A DNA stretch of 64,000 bases, from positions 1,922,001 through 1,986,000 of the forward strand of contig NZ_LT629802.1 of assembly GCF_900106045.1 (NCBI RefSeq). The letters are read 5' to 3'. The position numbers were made by a program, and so were the translations under genes. The notes beneath the pieces are model-generated. The model did no database searches and was not told the DNA's origin. It saw only the letters and a program-made list of their open reading frames with translations. This stretch comes from Pseudomonas mucidolens (GTDB lineage: Bacteria > Pseudomonadota > Gammaproteobacteria > Pseudomonadales > Pseudomonadaceae). Shown here in pieces: positions 55,953 to 64,000 of the stretch; the stretch's first letter is position 1; each line of letters starts with the position of its first letter.

Positions 55953-58244
55953 ATGTCACTTCGCCTCATCCTCAGCGCCGCCCTGGCCTTGATCGCCAGC
56001 TCTGCACAGGCACAAGGCACCGCTCCGGCGATTTCCTATACCCGTGATATTCAGCCTATCTTCACGGAGAAATGCGTGGCCTGCCACGCGTGCTATGACT
56101 CGGCCTGCCAGCTCAACCTGGGCAGTGCTGAGGGCGCGACACGTGGGGCGAGCAAAATGCCGGTGTACGACGGCGAGCGCAGCCGAGCCGCGCCGACTAC
56201 CCGCTTGTTTTATGACGCGATGGGTAAAACAGACTGGCAACGGAAGGGCTTTTACTCTGTGCTGGACGCCCAACACAGTCAGGCAGCCTTGATGGCGCGT
56301 ATGCTGGACTTGGGACACCGCACGCCTCTGGCGCCCAATGCCAAGCTGCCCGCGGAGATTGTGCTGGGTCTGAATCGGCAAAACATGTGCCCGCTACCGG
56401 GGGAATTTGAAGCGTACGCGGGTGCCCATCCCAAGGAAGGCATGCCCCTTGCCGTCACCGGCCTGACCGATCAGCAATACCAGACCCTGCAACGCTGGCT
56501 GGCGTCCGGCGCGCCTATTGATGAGCAAAGCCTGGCTCCAAGTGCCACCGAAACCGTGCAGGTACGGCAATGGGAAAACCTGCTCAACCAACATGGTGCC
56601 CGGGAAAGCCTGGTGGCGCGCTGGTTGTACGAGCATTTGTTCCTTGCCCACATCTACTTCGAAGACGGCGAGCCAGGGCATTTTTTCCAGTGGGTGCGTT
56701 CGCGCACGCCGAGCGGTCAGCCCATCGACCTGATCAATACCCGTCGACCGAACGACGACCCAGGCACCCAGGTTTACTACCGGTTGTGGCCGGTACAAGG
56801 GGTCATCGTCCACAAGACCCACATCACGTACCCGTTCAGTGCCGATAAAATGGCACGCATCAAGTCGTTGTTCTATAGCGGCGACTGGCAAGTCACGGCA
56901 CTGCCCGGTTACGGGCCGGGGCGCAGGGCGAACCCGTTCGAGACCTTCGAGGCGATCCCGGCCAGGGCGCGTTATCAGTTCATGCTTGATAACGCCGAAT
57001 ACTTCGTGCGCACCTTTATTCGCGGGCCGGTGTGCCGTGGGCAGATTGCCACGGACGTGATTCGCGACAACTTCTGGACCTTGTTCTAGGACCCGGATCA
57101 CGACTTGTACATCACCGATGCGCGTTTTCGCGGCCAGGCCACGCCATTGCTGGCGATGCCCGGGCAGAACGATGACGTGGGCAGCGTGTTGGGCCTGTGG
57201 CTGGCCTATCGCGACAAACGCAACGCATACGAGGCCTTGCGCCGTGACAACTACGCCGATCTGCCAGCACCCGATTGGTCGGATTTGTGGATGGGCAATG
57301 ACAATGCGCTGCTGAGCATCTTCCGCCACTTCGACAGTGCCTCGGTGATGAAAGGCCTGGTTGGCGAAGTGCCGCAGACGATGTGGCTGTTCGATTACCC
57401 GTTGCTGGAGCGCACTTACTATCAGTTGGCGGTCAACTTTGATGTGTTCGGTAATGTCTCTCATCAGGCGCAGACGCGCTTGTATTTCGATCTGATCCGC
57501 AACGGCGCCGAGCAGAATTTCCTGCGCCTGATGCCGGCCGACTCTCGCGAGGGGTTCCTCGACGATTGGTACCAGAACAGCGGCAAGGTCAAGTTGTGGC
57601 TGGATTACGAAGCCATTGATGATGACAAGCCAAGCGGACTGAAACTGGACGAGACATCCCCCAAGCGCGACTTCGCCACGCAATTGCTGGCCCGCTCGGG
57701 TGCCCTGAATGTCAGGCCGGACCCGATCAACCGCTGCATCAGCGCGTATTGCTCGCGGCCCGGCATCGATCCGGCGCTGCGCGATGCCGAACAAGCCCTG
57801 AGTCGCCTGACTTCCAGGCCGGCGGCGGGGCTCAAGGTGATCGAGCAGTTGCCGGAAGCGACAATGCTGCGTGTCGAAACCCGTAGCGGCACGCGTGAGG
57901 TGTACAGCCTGTTGCGTAACCGCGCGCATAGCAATGTGGCTTTTATGCTCGGCGAAGCCTATCGCTATCAGCCTGGGCTGGACACCCTGACGATCTATCC
58001 GGGAGTGCTGAGCAGTTATCCGAACTTTATGTTCAACGTTCCAGCCGAAGAAGTACCCGAGTTTGTCGAGGATATGCAGCGGGCCAAGGACCCCCAGGGT
58101 TTTGAGCGAATTGTCGAGCGCTGGGGCATACGCCGTAGTCATCCGCAATTTTGGCGGTACTTCCACGATCTGTCGCGCTACATCCGTGAAACGACGCCAG
58201 TGGAAGAGGGCGTACTGGATATGAATCGCTATGAGAACCTGTGA
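55953..58244 (+). pseudogene. cti: Fatty acid cis/trans isomerase gene interrupted by in-frame TAG at codon 379
   Basis: Cti is a periplasmic heme protein that converts cis- to trans-unsaturated fatty acids in the membrane under solvent or heat stress. A signal peptide (SLRLILSAALALIASSAQA) and the c-type heme motif CVACHACYDSACQ are visible. Codon 379 (57087-57089) is TAG, followed in the same frame by DPDHDLYITDARFRG and 385 further residues typical of the family, ending at 58244. The whole, 763 codons plus stop, has normal Cti length. Both halves keep one frame, with no indel. TAG differs from the glutamine codon CAG by one base. The second half has no start or ribosome-binding site of its own. 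A recent nonsense mutation, a base error, or readthrough is possible. Confidence 0.88.
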
Positions 58245-58328
58245 TTGCGCGCCGCGGCCTTTCCCGACAAAAATACTAGGACTTTGTGCCATCCCAAGGA
58301 TTGGCGTAAACTGCCGGCAAGCCTGTGA

Positions 58329-58922
<594 letters not shown>

Positions 58923-58942
58923 GTAAGACGTTCGCTGCAAAC

Positions 58943-59135
58943 AAAAAACGACGCTCTGCGTAATGCCGGTCAGTTAAGCCTTTTCTGTAGGAGCGAGCTT
59001 GCTCGCGAAAAACGTCAACGATAACGCGTTTTTCCTGAATAAACGCGGCGCCTATGAGTGCTTCGCGAGCAAGCTCGCTCCTACAGTAGTTGGCGTTCCC
59101 TTAACTGATCAGCATTACGCGGGGCGTCGTTTTTT
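58943..59135. repeat. nfuA/cobM terminator stem split by a REPIN-bearing inverted-repeat unit
   Basis: AAAAAACGACGC (58943-58954) and GCGTCGTTTTTT (59124-59135) look like the stem and T-tracts of a bidirectional terminator for the convergent genes nfuA and cobM. Between them lies a unit beginning TAATGCCGGTCAGTTAAG (58961-58978) and ending with the near-inverse (59100-59117), with REPIN arms at 58987 and 59084. Over the 36 outer bases (58943-58978 against 59100-59135) 32 pair. Confidence 0.8.
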
Positions 59136-59176
59136 ATGCGCGCCGCAGAAGGCGAGGGCCTCGTTGCGTTTCTTTG

Positions 59177-59923
59177 TCAGGAACGATAGAGGTGCGCGTG
59201 CCCTGCGCGATACAGCGATGACTCGCTGAAGCTATCGCTGGCGAGTACCCGGCCCACCACAATCAAAGCCGTACGCCTGAAGCCTTTCGCCGCTACTTTC
59301 TCGGCAATATCCGCCAGCGTACCCACCACCCAATCCTGATCCGGCCATGTAGCGCGGTGCACCACGGCGATCGGGCAATCGGCGCCGTAATAGGGCAACA
59401 GCTCAGCAACAATCTTCTGCATGTGACTGACGCCAAGGTGAATCGCCATGGTGGTGCCATGCTGCGCCAGGCTGGCGAAGCTTTCCCCCGCGGGCATCGT
59501 GGTCTTGTCCGCATACCGCGTCAAAATCACGCTCTGAGCGATATCCGGCAGGGTCAACTCACTCTCCAGCAGCGCCGCGCAGGCCGCCACCGCCGTGACT
59601 CCCGGAATGATCTGGAAGGGAATCTGCAGCGCCCGCAAGTGTCGAATTTGCTCACCAATCGCGCCATATAGACTTGGATCACCGGAATGCACCCGTGCCA
59701 CGTCTTGACCTTTGCCGTGGGCGTCTTTGATCAAGTCGATGATCTGCTCCAGGTGCAACTCGGCGCTATTGATCACCTGTTCGGCCTGATGCCCTTCCAG
59801 CACTGCGGCTGGCACCAGGGAGCCGGCGTAGATGATCACCGGGCAACTGCGGATCAGCCGTTGGCCTTTGACGGTGATCAGTTCCGGATCGCCGGGGCCA
59901 GCGCCGATGAAGAAGACGGTCAT
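59177..59923 (-). CDS. cobM: Precorrin-4 C(11)-methyltransferase
   Basis: A 248-aa SAM-dependent tetrapyrrole methyltransferase of the aerobic cobalamin pathway. The conserved N-terminal loop is VFFIGAGPGDPELITVKG, followed by the YAGSLVP strand, VHSGDPSLYGAIGEQIR and VIPGVTAVAACAALL, as in CobM/CbiF. The C-terminal half has CPIAVVHRATWPDQD. ATG 59923 has AGGA upstream. It is the last gene of the riboswitch-led cbtB-cbtA-cobE-cobM set, after an 80-bp gap. Confidence 0.94.
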   Translation of the reverse strand: MTVFFIGAGPGDPELITVKGQRLIRSCPVIIYAGSLVPAAVLEGHQAEQVINSAELHLEQIIDLIKDAHGKGQDVARVHSGDPSLYGAIGEQIRHLRALQIPFQIIPGVTAVAACAALLESELTLPDIAQSVILTRYADKTTMPAGESFASLAQHGTTMAIHLGVSHMQKIVAELLPYYGADCPIAVVHRATWPDQDWVVGTLADIAEKVAAKGFRRTALIVVGRVLASDSFSESSLYRAGHAHLYRS

Positions 59924-60003
59924 GAATGGATTCCTGTGAAAAAGCAGGCGGGCAAGGCTCCAGATGAAGATTGCTCATGATCAAACAAGGGATTATCCGG
60001 CGT

Positions 60004-60417
60004 TTAGCCGGCGTACGCCAAGGCAAAGGTCGCCTGAAGTTTTTTTTGGCGAGTGATCAACAGCCGGGCAGGGCACCCAGACAACTGCTCGGCCAGGGCC
60101 AGGGCGGCACTTTCGGCGATGCCGTGGCAACCGGTGTGGGTAAACGCCAGCGCCGAACGGTGGCTTAGCCGGGTGTCGTAGACCGCCAATTGCTCGGCAG
60201 CGAAAAACTGCAACGGCAGCCGGAGAACATTGGCCAGTGCGAGCAACCCCGGCTCATCGCGTTTGTGCTCGATACTGGCGAGCGCGTTGATGCGCCGCGG
60301 ATCGATTCCCTCGGCATCCAGGGCGGTGTGAAACAGAGCGAGCAGGGTGTCGACGTCACAACCGCGCTGGCAACCCAGGCCGACCACCAGGATCGGCGTG
60401 GTGCTGTCTGGCATCAT
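60004..60417 (-). CDS. cobE: Cobalamin biosynthesis protein CobE (CbiG C-terminal-like)
   Basis: A 137-aa protein matching the CobE/CbiG C-terminal family: VVGLGCQRGCDVDTLLALFH, INALASIEHKRDEPGLLALA and LQFFAAEQLAVYDT. CobE is needed for cobalamin synthesis in the aerobic pathway, although its reaction is not clear. ATG 60417 overlaps the cbtA stop by 4 bp (ATGA), with a second ATG at 60414. It lies between a cobalt-transport gene and cobM, which supports the call. Confidence 0.88.
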   Translation of the reverse strand: MMPDSTTPILVVGLGCQRGCDVDTLLALFHTALDAEGIDPRRINALASIEHKRDEPGLLALANVLRLPLQFFAAEQLAVYDTRLSHRSALAFTHTGCHGIAESAALALAEQLSGCPARLLITRQKKLQATFALAYAG

Positions 60418-61115
60418 GCCGCGTACTGAGTGTCGGGATTGCGGCGAAACAGCCAGGCGCTGATCAAGCCCAGGGCCAGCCAGAACGCAACGTTGGTCAG
60501 TTGCGAGGCGATCTTGAACTGCGTTTCCAGGGCTTCAGGCGCCAACATCGAGTGCATCAGCGGTTGTGGCGCGCCAATCACATGGGGCACCGCCAGAATC
60601 GCCACGCCCAGGATTTTCAGTAGCCAATGACGACCAAACGCGATCAGTGCGATACCCACGGCGGTGGAGGCAGCAGCGCCGATCCACCAGAGTTGCCGTT
60701 GCGCCAGATCCGCCGCGGCGGTGCCCGGCAATTCCGGTGGCAGGCCCAACGTCGGCGCCAGCACAAACGTGGCGTAACCGGCCAGTCCCCAGAGCAAACC
60801 CTGGGCCGTGCGAGTCGGTGCACGCAGGGTGTACAGGCCGGCAAGCAACAGTGCGAACCCCACCGCCACCACCAGATTACTGCCCGTGGTGAACAACACA
60901 CGCTGCCAGCCGTCTTCCGGGGCCCAGGCTTCGGCGTCGTGGCTGTGGGCCGCGGTGCCTGCGGCGTGTTCGTGGACCTCGCTGGCGGCCGGGGCGCTTT
61001 CATAGGCTTCCGCCTGGATAATCAGCGGGGCAACCCACAGGCTTTGCAGCAAGGTCAGCAACAGTGCGGCCAGCAGACCGGTAAAACCGGCGGTTTGGGC
61101 GATTCGCTTGATCAT
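60414..61115 (-). CDS. cbtA: Cobalt transporter subunit CbtA
   Basis: A 233-aa inner-membrane protein with about five membrane segments. The His-rich stretch after the first segment (EVHEHAAGTAAHSHDAEAW) and the DGWQRVLFTTGSNLVVAVGF segment are typical of CbtA, proposed to take up cobalt. The second half has ILAVPHVIGAPQP. ATG 61115 starts 11 bp after the cbtB stop. Expression should follow the upstream B12 riboswitch. Confidence 0.92.
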   Translation of the reverse strand: MIKRIAQTAGFTGLLAALLLTLLQSLWVAPLIIQAEAYESAPAASEVHEHAAGTAAHSHDAEAWAPEDGWQRVLFTTGSNLVVAVGFALLLAGLYTLRAPTRTAQGLLWGLAGYATFVLAPTLGLPPELPGTAAADLAQRQLWWIGAAASTAVGIALIAFGRHWLLKILGVAILAVPHVIGAPQPLMHSMLAPEALETQFKIASQLTNVAFWLALGLISAWLFRRNPDTQYAA

Positions 61116-61126
61116 GTCGACAGCTC

Positions 61127-61315
61127 TCAATGGCACGGGAAGGCGGCGCTGTGGCGCGTATCGTGGGCAGCGTTGTGGACGGCCTCGATGTGCGAGAACC
61201 CGGCGAAGTACACCAGGCACACACCGAGGATCGACGCCCCAATGGCTGCGGTCAGGCGCTGACTTAAGGTGGCGGTGCTGCTGGCGGTAGGCGAAGTGCT
61301 GCTGATGATCGACAT
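61127..61315 (-). CDS. cbtB: Cobalt transporter subunit CbtB
   Basis: A 62-aa single-pass membrane protein. One segment spans about residues 22-42 (AAIGASILGVCLVYFAGFSH), followed by the histidine-rich tail EAVHNAAHDTRHSAAFPCH that marks the CbtB family. It is too short for many gene finders. It lies immediately upstream of cbtA and about 105 bp downstream of a minus-strand B12 riboswitch. Confidence 0.92.
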   Translation of the reverse strand: MSIISSTSPTASSTATLSQRLTAAIGASILGVCLVYFAGFSHIEAVHNAAHDTRHSAAFPCH

Positions 61316-61420
61316 GGCGCGTCCCTTTCGAGTGACAGGGTGAAACGAGCGCATGCAAACCCCGCGAGCCGGGCACGCAGGGTTCGGAACAGCGCCCGCC
61401 CACCGCGGGTTTGTTATTGA

Positions 61421-61621
61421 ATGATCGGGCCGGTCTCCGGGCTTGCGAGGGGGGCTCTGGAAAGAGTCATCCCGAAAAGCGTCACCTTCCCATGCCGCTG
61501 GCACAGTGGATTTGACACTTCGCTCGCTTACCGTTGCGGGGGCAGCACCGGACTGGTCCTGAGCCTTGAAAAAAAGCTCAGGGTTTACCGGTTTCCCGTT
61601 TCACCCTGTGAAGGGCACCCG
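61421..61621 (-). promoter_or_regulatory. Cobalamin riboswitch upstream of cbtB
   Basis: On the minus strand the segment shows the riboswitch landmarks in order: 5' arm CGGGTGCC, the core GCTGCCCCCGCAACGGTAAG, the segment CCACTGTGCC, CATGGGAAGG, and the B12 box AGCCCGGAGACCGGCC, with the closing arm GGCCCG. Length is about 200 nt. It precedes cobalt transport and cobalamin genes, so it would lower their expression when adenosylcobalamin is abundant. Confidence 0.92.
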
Positions 61622-61689
61622 AAACAAGATGCGTAGGAGAGCATGGCCCGGGGATGGTAGTCAAATGGCCCGAGCCCCTGTAGCCTTGC

Positions 61690-61871
61690 AGCTTCGAGGT
61701 TCTTCGGCCGAGGTCGAAGCTAAGAAGGGAACGCGGTCAATGCCGCGGCTGCCCCCGCAACTGTAAAGGGTTTATCTGCCTGCCACGCCACTGCCGGAAC
61801 CCGGCGGGAAGGCGCAGCCAGCGTCGCTCGAAAGAGCGGCAAGCCCCAAGCCAGGAGACCTGCCTCGCAAC
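61690..61871 (+). promoter_or_regulatory. Cobalamin riboswitch upstream of cobW
   Basis: On the plus strand: AAGAAGGGAACGCGG, GCTGCCCCCGCAACTGTAAA, GCCACTGCCGG, CGGGAAGGCGCAGCCAG, and the B12 box AGCCAGGAGACCTGCC with closing base pairs CGAGG/CCTCG. It controls cobW-cobN. It lies about 70 bp from the minus-strand riboswitch, in opposite orientation. Confidence 0.92.
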
Positions 61872-61889
61872 TGATTTTCCATTTCAACC

Positions 61890-61971
61890 GGGCGGGGTGA
61901 TCCGGTGACGAATTTCGTTTCTGCGCGCCGCCGCAGGACCAGTCGTCCCGTATGCCCGCCCTAAAGGGCAT
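61890..61971 (+). promoter_or_regulatory. Probable expression platform of the cobW riboswitch
   Basis: ATGCCC (61952-61957) can pair with GGGCAT (61966-61971), trapping the AGGG ribosome-binding site just before ATG 61975. GGGCGGG (61890-61896) is an exact complement of CCCGCCC (61955-61961), which overlaps the first arm. The two pairings exclude each other, a typical translation-control switch. The pairing is inferred by eye. Confidence 0.55.
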
Positions 61972-61974
61972 TCG

Positions 61975-63042
61975 ATGAAAACACTGGCCAAACTCCCCGT
62001 CACGATCGTTACCGGCTTCCTCGGATCAGGCAAAACCACCTTGCTGCGCCATATGCTGGACAACGCGCAAGGTCGTCGCATCGCGGTGATCGTCAACGAG
62101 TTCGGTGAACTGGGCATCGACGGTGAGATTCTCAAGCAGTGCGCCATCGGTTGCACCGAAGAAGAAGCCAATGGTCGGGTCTACGAACTGGCCAACGGCT
62201 GCCTGTGCTGCACCGTCCAGGAAGAGTTCTTTCCGGTGATGCGGGAGTTGGTGGCTCGTCGTGGCGACCTCGATCACATCCTTATCGAAACCTCGGGCCT
62301 GGCCCTGCCAAAACCTCTGGTCCAAGCCTTCCAGTGGCCGGAAATCCGCAGCGCCTGCACCGTTGACGCGGTGATCACCGTGGTCGACAGCCCGGCCGTG
62401 GCGGCCGGTACCTTCGCCGCGTTCCCGGATCAGGTCGATGCCCAGCGCAAGCTGGACCCGAACCTGGACCATGAGTCGCCGCTGCACGAATTGTTTGCCG
62501 ACCAGTTGGCCAGTGCCGACCTGGTGATCCTCAACAAAACCGACTTGATCAGCCCTGAAGACCTGGCCCGCGTACGCCTGGAAGTGGCGCACGAACTGCC
62601 GCCGGCGGTGAAAGTCATCGAAGCCAGCAGCGGTCGCCTGCCGCTGGATGTGCTGATCGGCCTTGGTGCCGGTTCCGAAGCACATATCGACGCGCGCCAT
62701 AGCCATCATGATCATCATCACGAAGGTGAAGACGATCATGAACATGATCACGATGCGTTCGACTCCATCTCCATTGACCTGCCGCAGGCCGACGAAGCGC
62801 TGCTGCTCGATGCCTTGACGCAACTGGTGGTGCAGCACGGAATCCTGCGCGTGAAAGGCTTCGCCGCGATTCCCGGCAAGCCGATGCGCCTGCTGATCCA
62901 GGGCGTCGGGACGCGTTTCGACAAGCATTTCGACCGCGCCTGGGGGGCTGATGAAGCCCGCACCACGCGGTTGGTGTTGATCGGCCAGACATTGGATGCG
63001 GCGGGTCTCGAAGCGCAGTTGCGCGCCGCCCTCAGCGTTTAA
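61975..63042 (+). CDS. cobW: CobW-type GTPase (COG0523 metallochaperone)
   Basis: A 355-aa G3E GTPase linked to cobalt delivery in cobalamin synthesis. Features are Walker A GFLGSGKTTLL near residue 14, the metal-binding CxCC in NGCLCCTVQEEF, a Walker-B-like segment ILIETSGLALPKP, guanine specificity NKTD, and a histidine-rich loop (HSHHDHHHEGEDDHEHDHD, about residues 241-259) suited to Co or Zn binding. The C-terminal CobW_C domain follows (ILRVKGFAAIPGKPMRLL). It lies behind a B12 riboswitch and 3 bp before cobN. Confidence 0.95.
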   Translation: MKTLAKLPVTIVTGFLGSGKTTLLRHMLDNAQGRRIAVIVNEFGELGIDGEILKQCAIGCTEEEANGRVYELANGCLCCTVQEEFFPVMRELVARRGDLDHILIETSGLALPKPLVQAFQWPEIRSACTVDAVITVVDSPAVAAGTFAAFPDQVDAQRKLDPNLDHESPLHELFADQLASADLVILNKTDLISPEDLARVRLEVAHELPPAVKVIEASSGRLPLDVLIGLGAGSEAHIDARHSHHDHHHEGEDDHEHDHDAFDSISIDLPQADEALLLDALTQLVVQHGILRVKGFAAIPGKPMRLLIQGVGTRFDKHFDRAWGADEARTTRLVLIGQTLDAAGLEAQLRAALSV

Positions 63043-63045
63043 ATC

Positions 63046-64000
63046 ATGCACCTGCTCAGGACCCAGCCCGGCGGATTCGTTGCCGATGACAACATCGCCG
63101 ACCTCGGACAGACCCCAGCCGAGTTGGTGATCCTGTGCAGTGGCGACTCCAGTCTGGCATTGCTGGCGGAGGCGGCGCGGCAGTTGCCCGAGGATTATCC
63201 GAGCCTGCGCCTGGCCAATCCGATGCAGGTGCAGAATCATGCGTCGGTCGATCTGTATGTCGACGAGGTGCTGCGCCATGCCAAGCTCATCCTGATTTCG
63301 CTGCATGGCGGCATTGGGTACTGGCGCTACGGCATTCAGCGTCTGGTGGAACTGGCGGAGCAGGGCGTACAACTGATTCTGGTGCCAGGCGATGACCGGC
63401 CCGACCCGGAACTCAGCAGCCTGAGCACCGTCGATGCCGAGACGCGCGATCGCTTGTGGCAGTTCCTGCGCCAAGGCGGTCTGGGCAATGCGTTGAATTT
63501 TTATGGCTGCCTGGCAGCCGGCCAATTGGGCCGCGCTTACCCCTGGTGCGAACCGCAGATCCTGCCGCGCACAGCGATTTATCATCCACGCCACGCCCAT
63601 GCCGGGCTGAGCGATTGGCAGGCGGACTGGCAAGCCGAGCGTCCGGTGGCGGCGGTGTTGTTCTACCGCTCGCATTTGCAGGCGGCCAATACCGCCTTCA
63701 TTGATGTGTTTTGCCAGCGCTTGCAGGCTTCGGGACTCAACCCGTTGCCGATGGCGGTGGCCAGTTTGAAGGAGCCCGGCTGCCTCGCGGTGGTTGAGGA
63801 CCTGCTGGATGAAGTCCAGGCATCGGTGATTCTGAATACCACCGGTTTTGCCCAGTCCAGCCCTGAAGCGCCGCATCTACGGCCGTTTCGGCGCAATATA
63901 CCGGTGATCCAGGCGATTTGTGCCCAGGACAATGAGCCGGGTTGGCGAGCCAGCGAGCAGGGCCTTGGTCCGCGTGACCTGGCGATGCACATTGCTTTGC
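63046..64000 (+). CDS. cobN: Cobaltochelatase subunit CobN, truncated by window edge
   Basis: From ATG 63046, 318 codons are open to the right end. The sequence MHLLRTQPGGFVADDNIADL, LISLHGGIGYWRYGIQRLVE, NFYGCLAAGQLGRAYPWCEP and VAAVLFYRSHLQAANTAFID matches the N-terminus of CobN, the about 1250-aa large subunit that inserts cobalt into hydrogenobyrinic acid diamide with CobS and CobT (or ChlI/D-like partners). The start is 3 bp after cobW, so both are in one operon under the same riboswitch. Only about a quarter of the gene is seen. Confidence 0.93.
   Translation, partial: MHLLRTQPGGFVADDNIADLGQTPAELVILCSGDSSLALLAEAARQLPEDYPSLRLANPMQVQNHASVDLYVDEVLRHAKLILISLHGGIGYWRYGIQRLVELAEQGVQLILVPGDDRPDPELSSLSTVDAETRDRLWQFLRQGGLGNALNFYGCLAAGQLGRAYPWCEPQILPRTAIYHPRHAHAGLSDWQADWQAERPVAAVLFYRSHLQAANTAFIDVFCQRLQASGLNPLPMAVASLKEPGCLAVVEDLLDEVQASVILNTTGFAQSSPEAPHLRPFRRNIPVIQAICAQDNEPGWRASEQGLGPRDLAMHIAL

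Noticed and set aside
57105..58244. Separate gene for the second half of cti starting at TTG 57105
   Set aside because: It has no ribosome-binding site, no signal peptide, and continues the Cti sequence in the same frame across the TAG; it is better treated as part of one broken gene.
62026..63876. 616-codon minus-strand frame opposite cobW/cobN
   Set aside because: Antisense to clear cobW and cobN sequence; the product is rich in Gln/His/Arg without any motif.

Overview
The window looks like a chromosomal segment of a Pseudomonas, most likely of the P. fluorescens group. The reasons are the GC-rich coding sequence, a Pseudomonas-typical gene order (mltD-gloB-methyltransferase-rnhA-dnaQ-ldcA, cysI-DUF934, metH, nfuA, the CobN-type cobalamin cluster), and several copies of the GTAGGAGCGAGC-type REP inverted pairs common in these genomes. 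No rRNA, tRNA, IS transposase, phage module or CRISPR array was seen.

Layout. 0-2.5 kb: end of a DUF1289 gene, nrdB (class Ia ribonucleotide reductase beta) behind two NrdR boxes, and a left-handed beta-helix protein. 2.6-6.6 kb: a cell-surface signalling set (FecI sigma, FecR anti-sigma, TonB-dependent transducer) behind a Fur-like box. 6.7-7.9 kb: a MalY/PatB aminotransferase. 8.1-19.6 kb: two giant divergent genes (2173 and 1598 aa), each combining toxin-like N-terminal modules, leucine-rich repeats and a C-terminal NEL-type E3 ubiquitin ligase domain with a CxD catalytic motif. This is the main accessory region and the strongest candidate for an unusual system. 19.8-23.1 kb: a small PLDc_N membrane protein, a PfpI/DJ-1 protein, a NudK-type hydrolase, and an Rrf2 regulator divergent from a CPYC thioredoxin-reductase-like flavoprotein. 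23.2-26.9 kb: glucarate catabolism (gudD, gudP, FadR-type regulator). 27-28.1 kb: a MITE-like composite repeat and a LysE exporter.

28.1-36.3 kb: a minus-strand operon for a Yej-type oligopeptide ABC transporter with two tandem binding proteins and an AraC regulator gene as the last, overlapping cistron. 36.4-41 kb: housekeeping genes mltD, gloB, a methyltransferase-like gene, rnhA and dnaQ. 41.2-45 kb: a lysine/ornithine/arginine decarboxylase coupled to a streptothricin-acetyltransferase-like GNAT, plus a convergent LysR gene. 45-52 kb: a flavin reductase, poxB, cysI with DUF934, small membrane proteins and a periplasmic binding protein. 52.1-58.9 kb: metH, a cti gene (fatty acid cis/trans isomerase) interrupted by an in-frame TAG, and nfuA. 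59.2-64 kb: two cobalamin gene sets read outward from back-to-back B12 riboswitches, cbtB-cbtA-cobE-cobM on the minus strand and cobW-cobN (cut by the window edge) on the plus strand.

How parts fit together. Cobalamin made or salvaged with the cob genes is the cofactor of MetH. Siderophore sensing, Fe-S assembly (NfuA), sulfite reductase and ribonucleotide reductase all depend on iron. The giant NEL proteins have no visible partner, chaperone or secretion gene in the window, so their delivery route is open. REP-type elements have been inserted inside one another, and one lies in the loop of the nfuA/cobM terminator.
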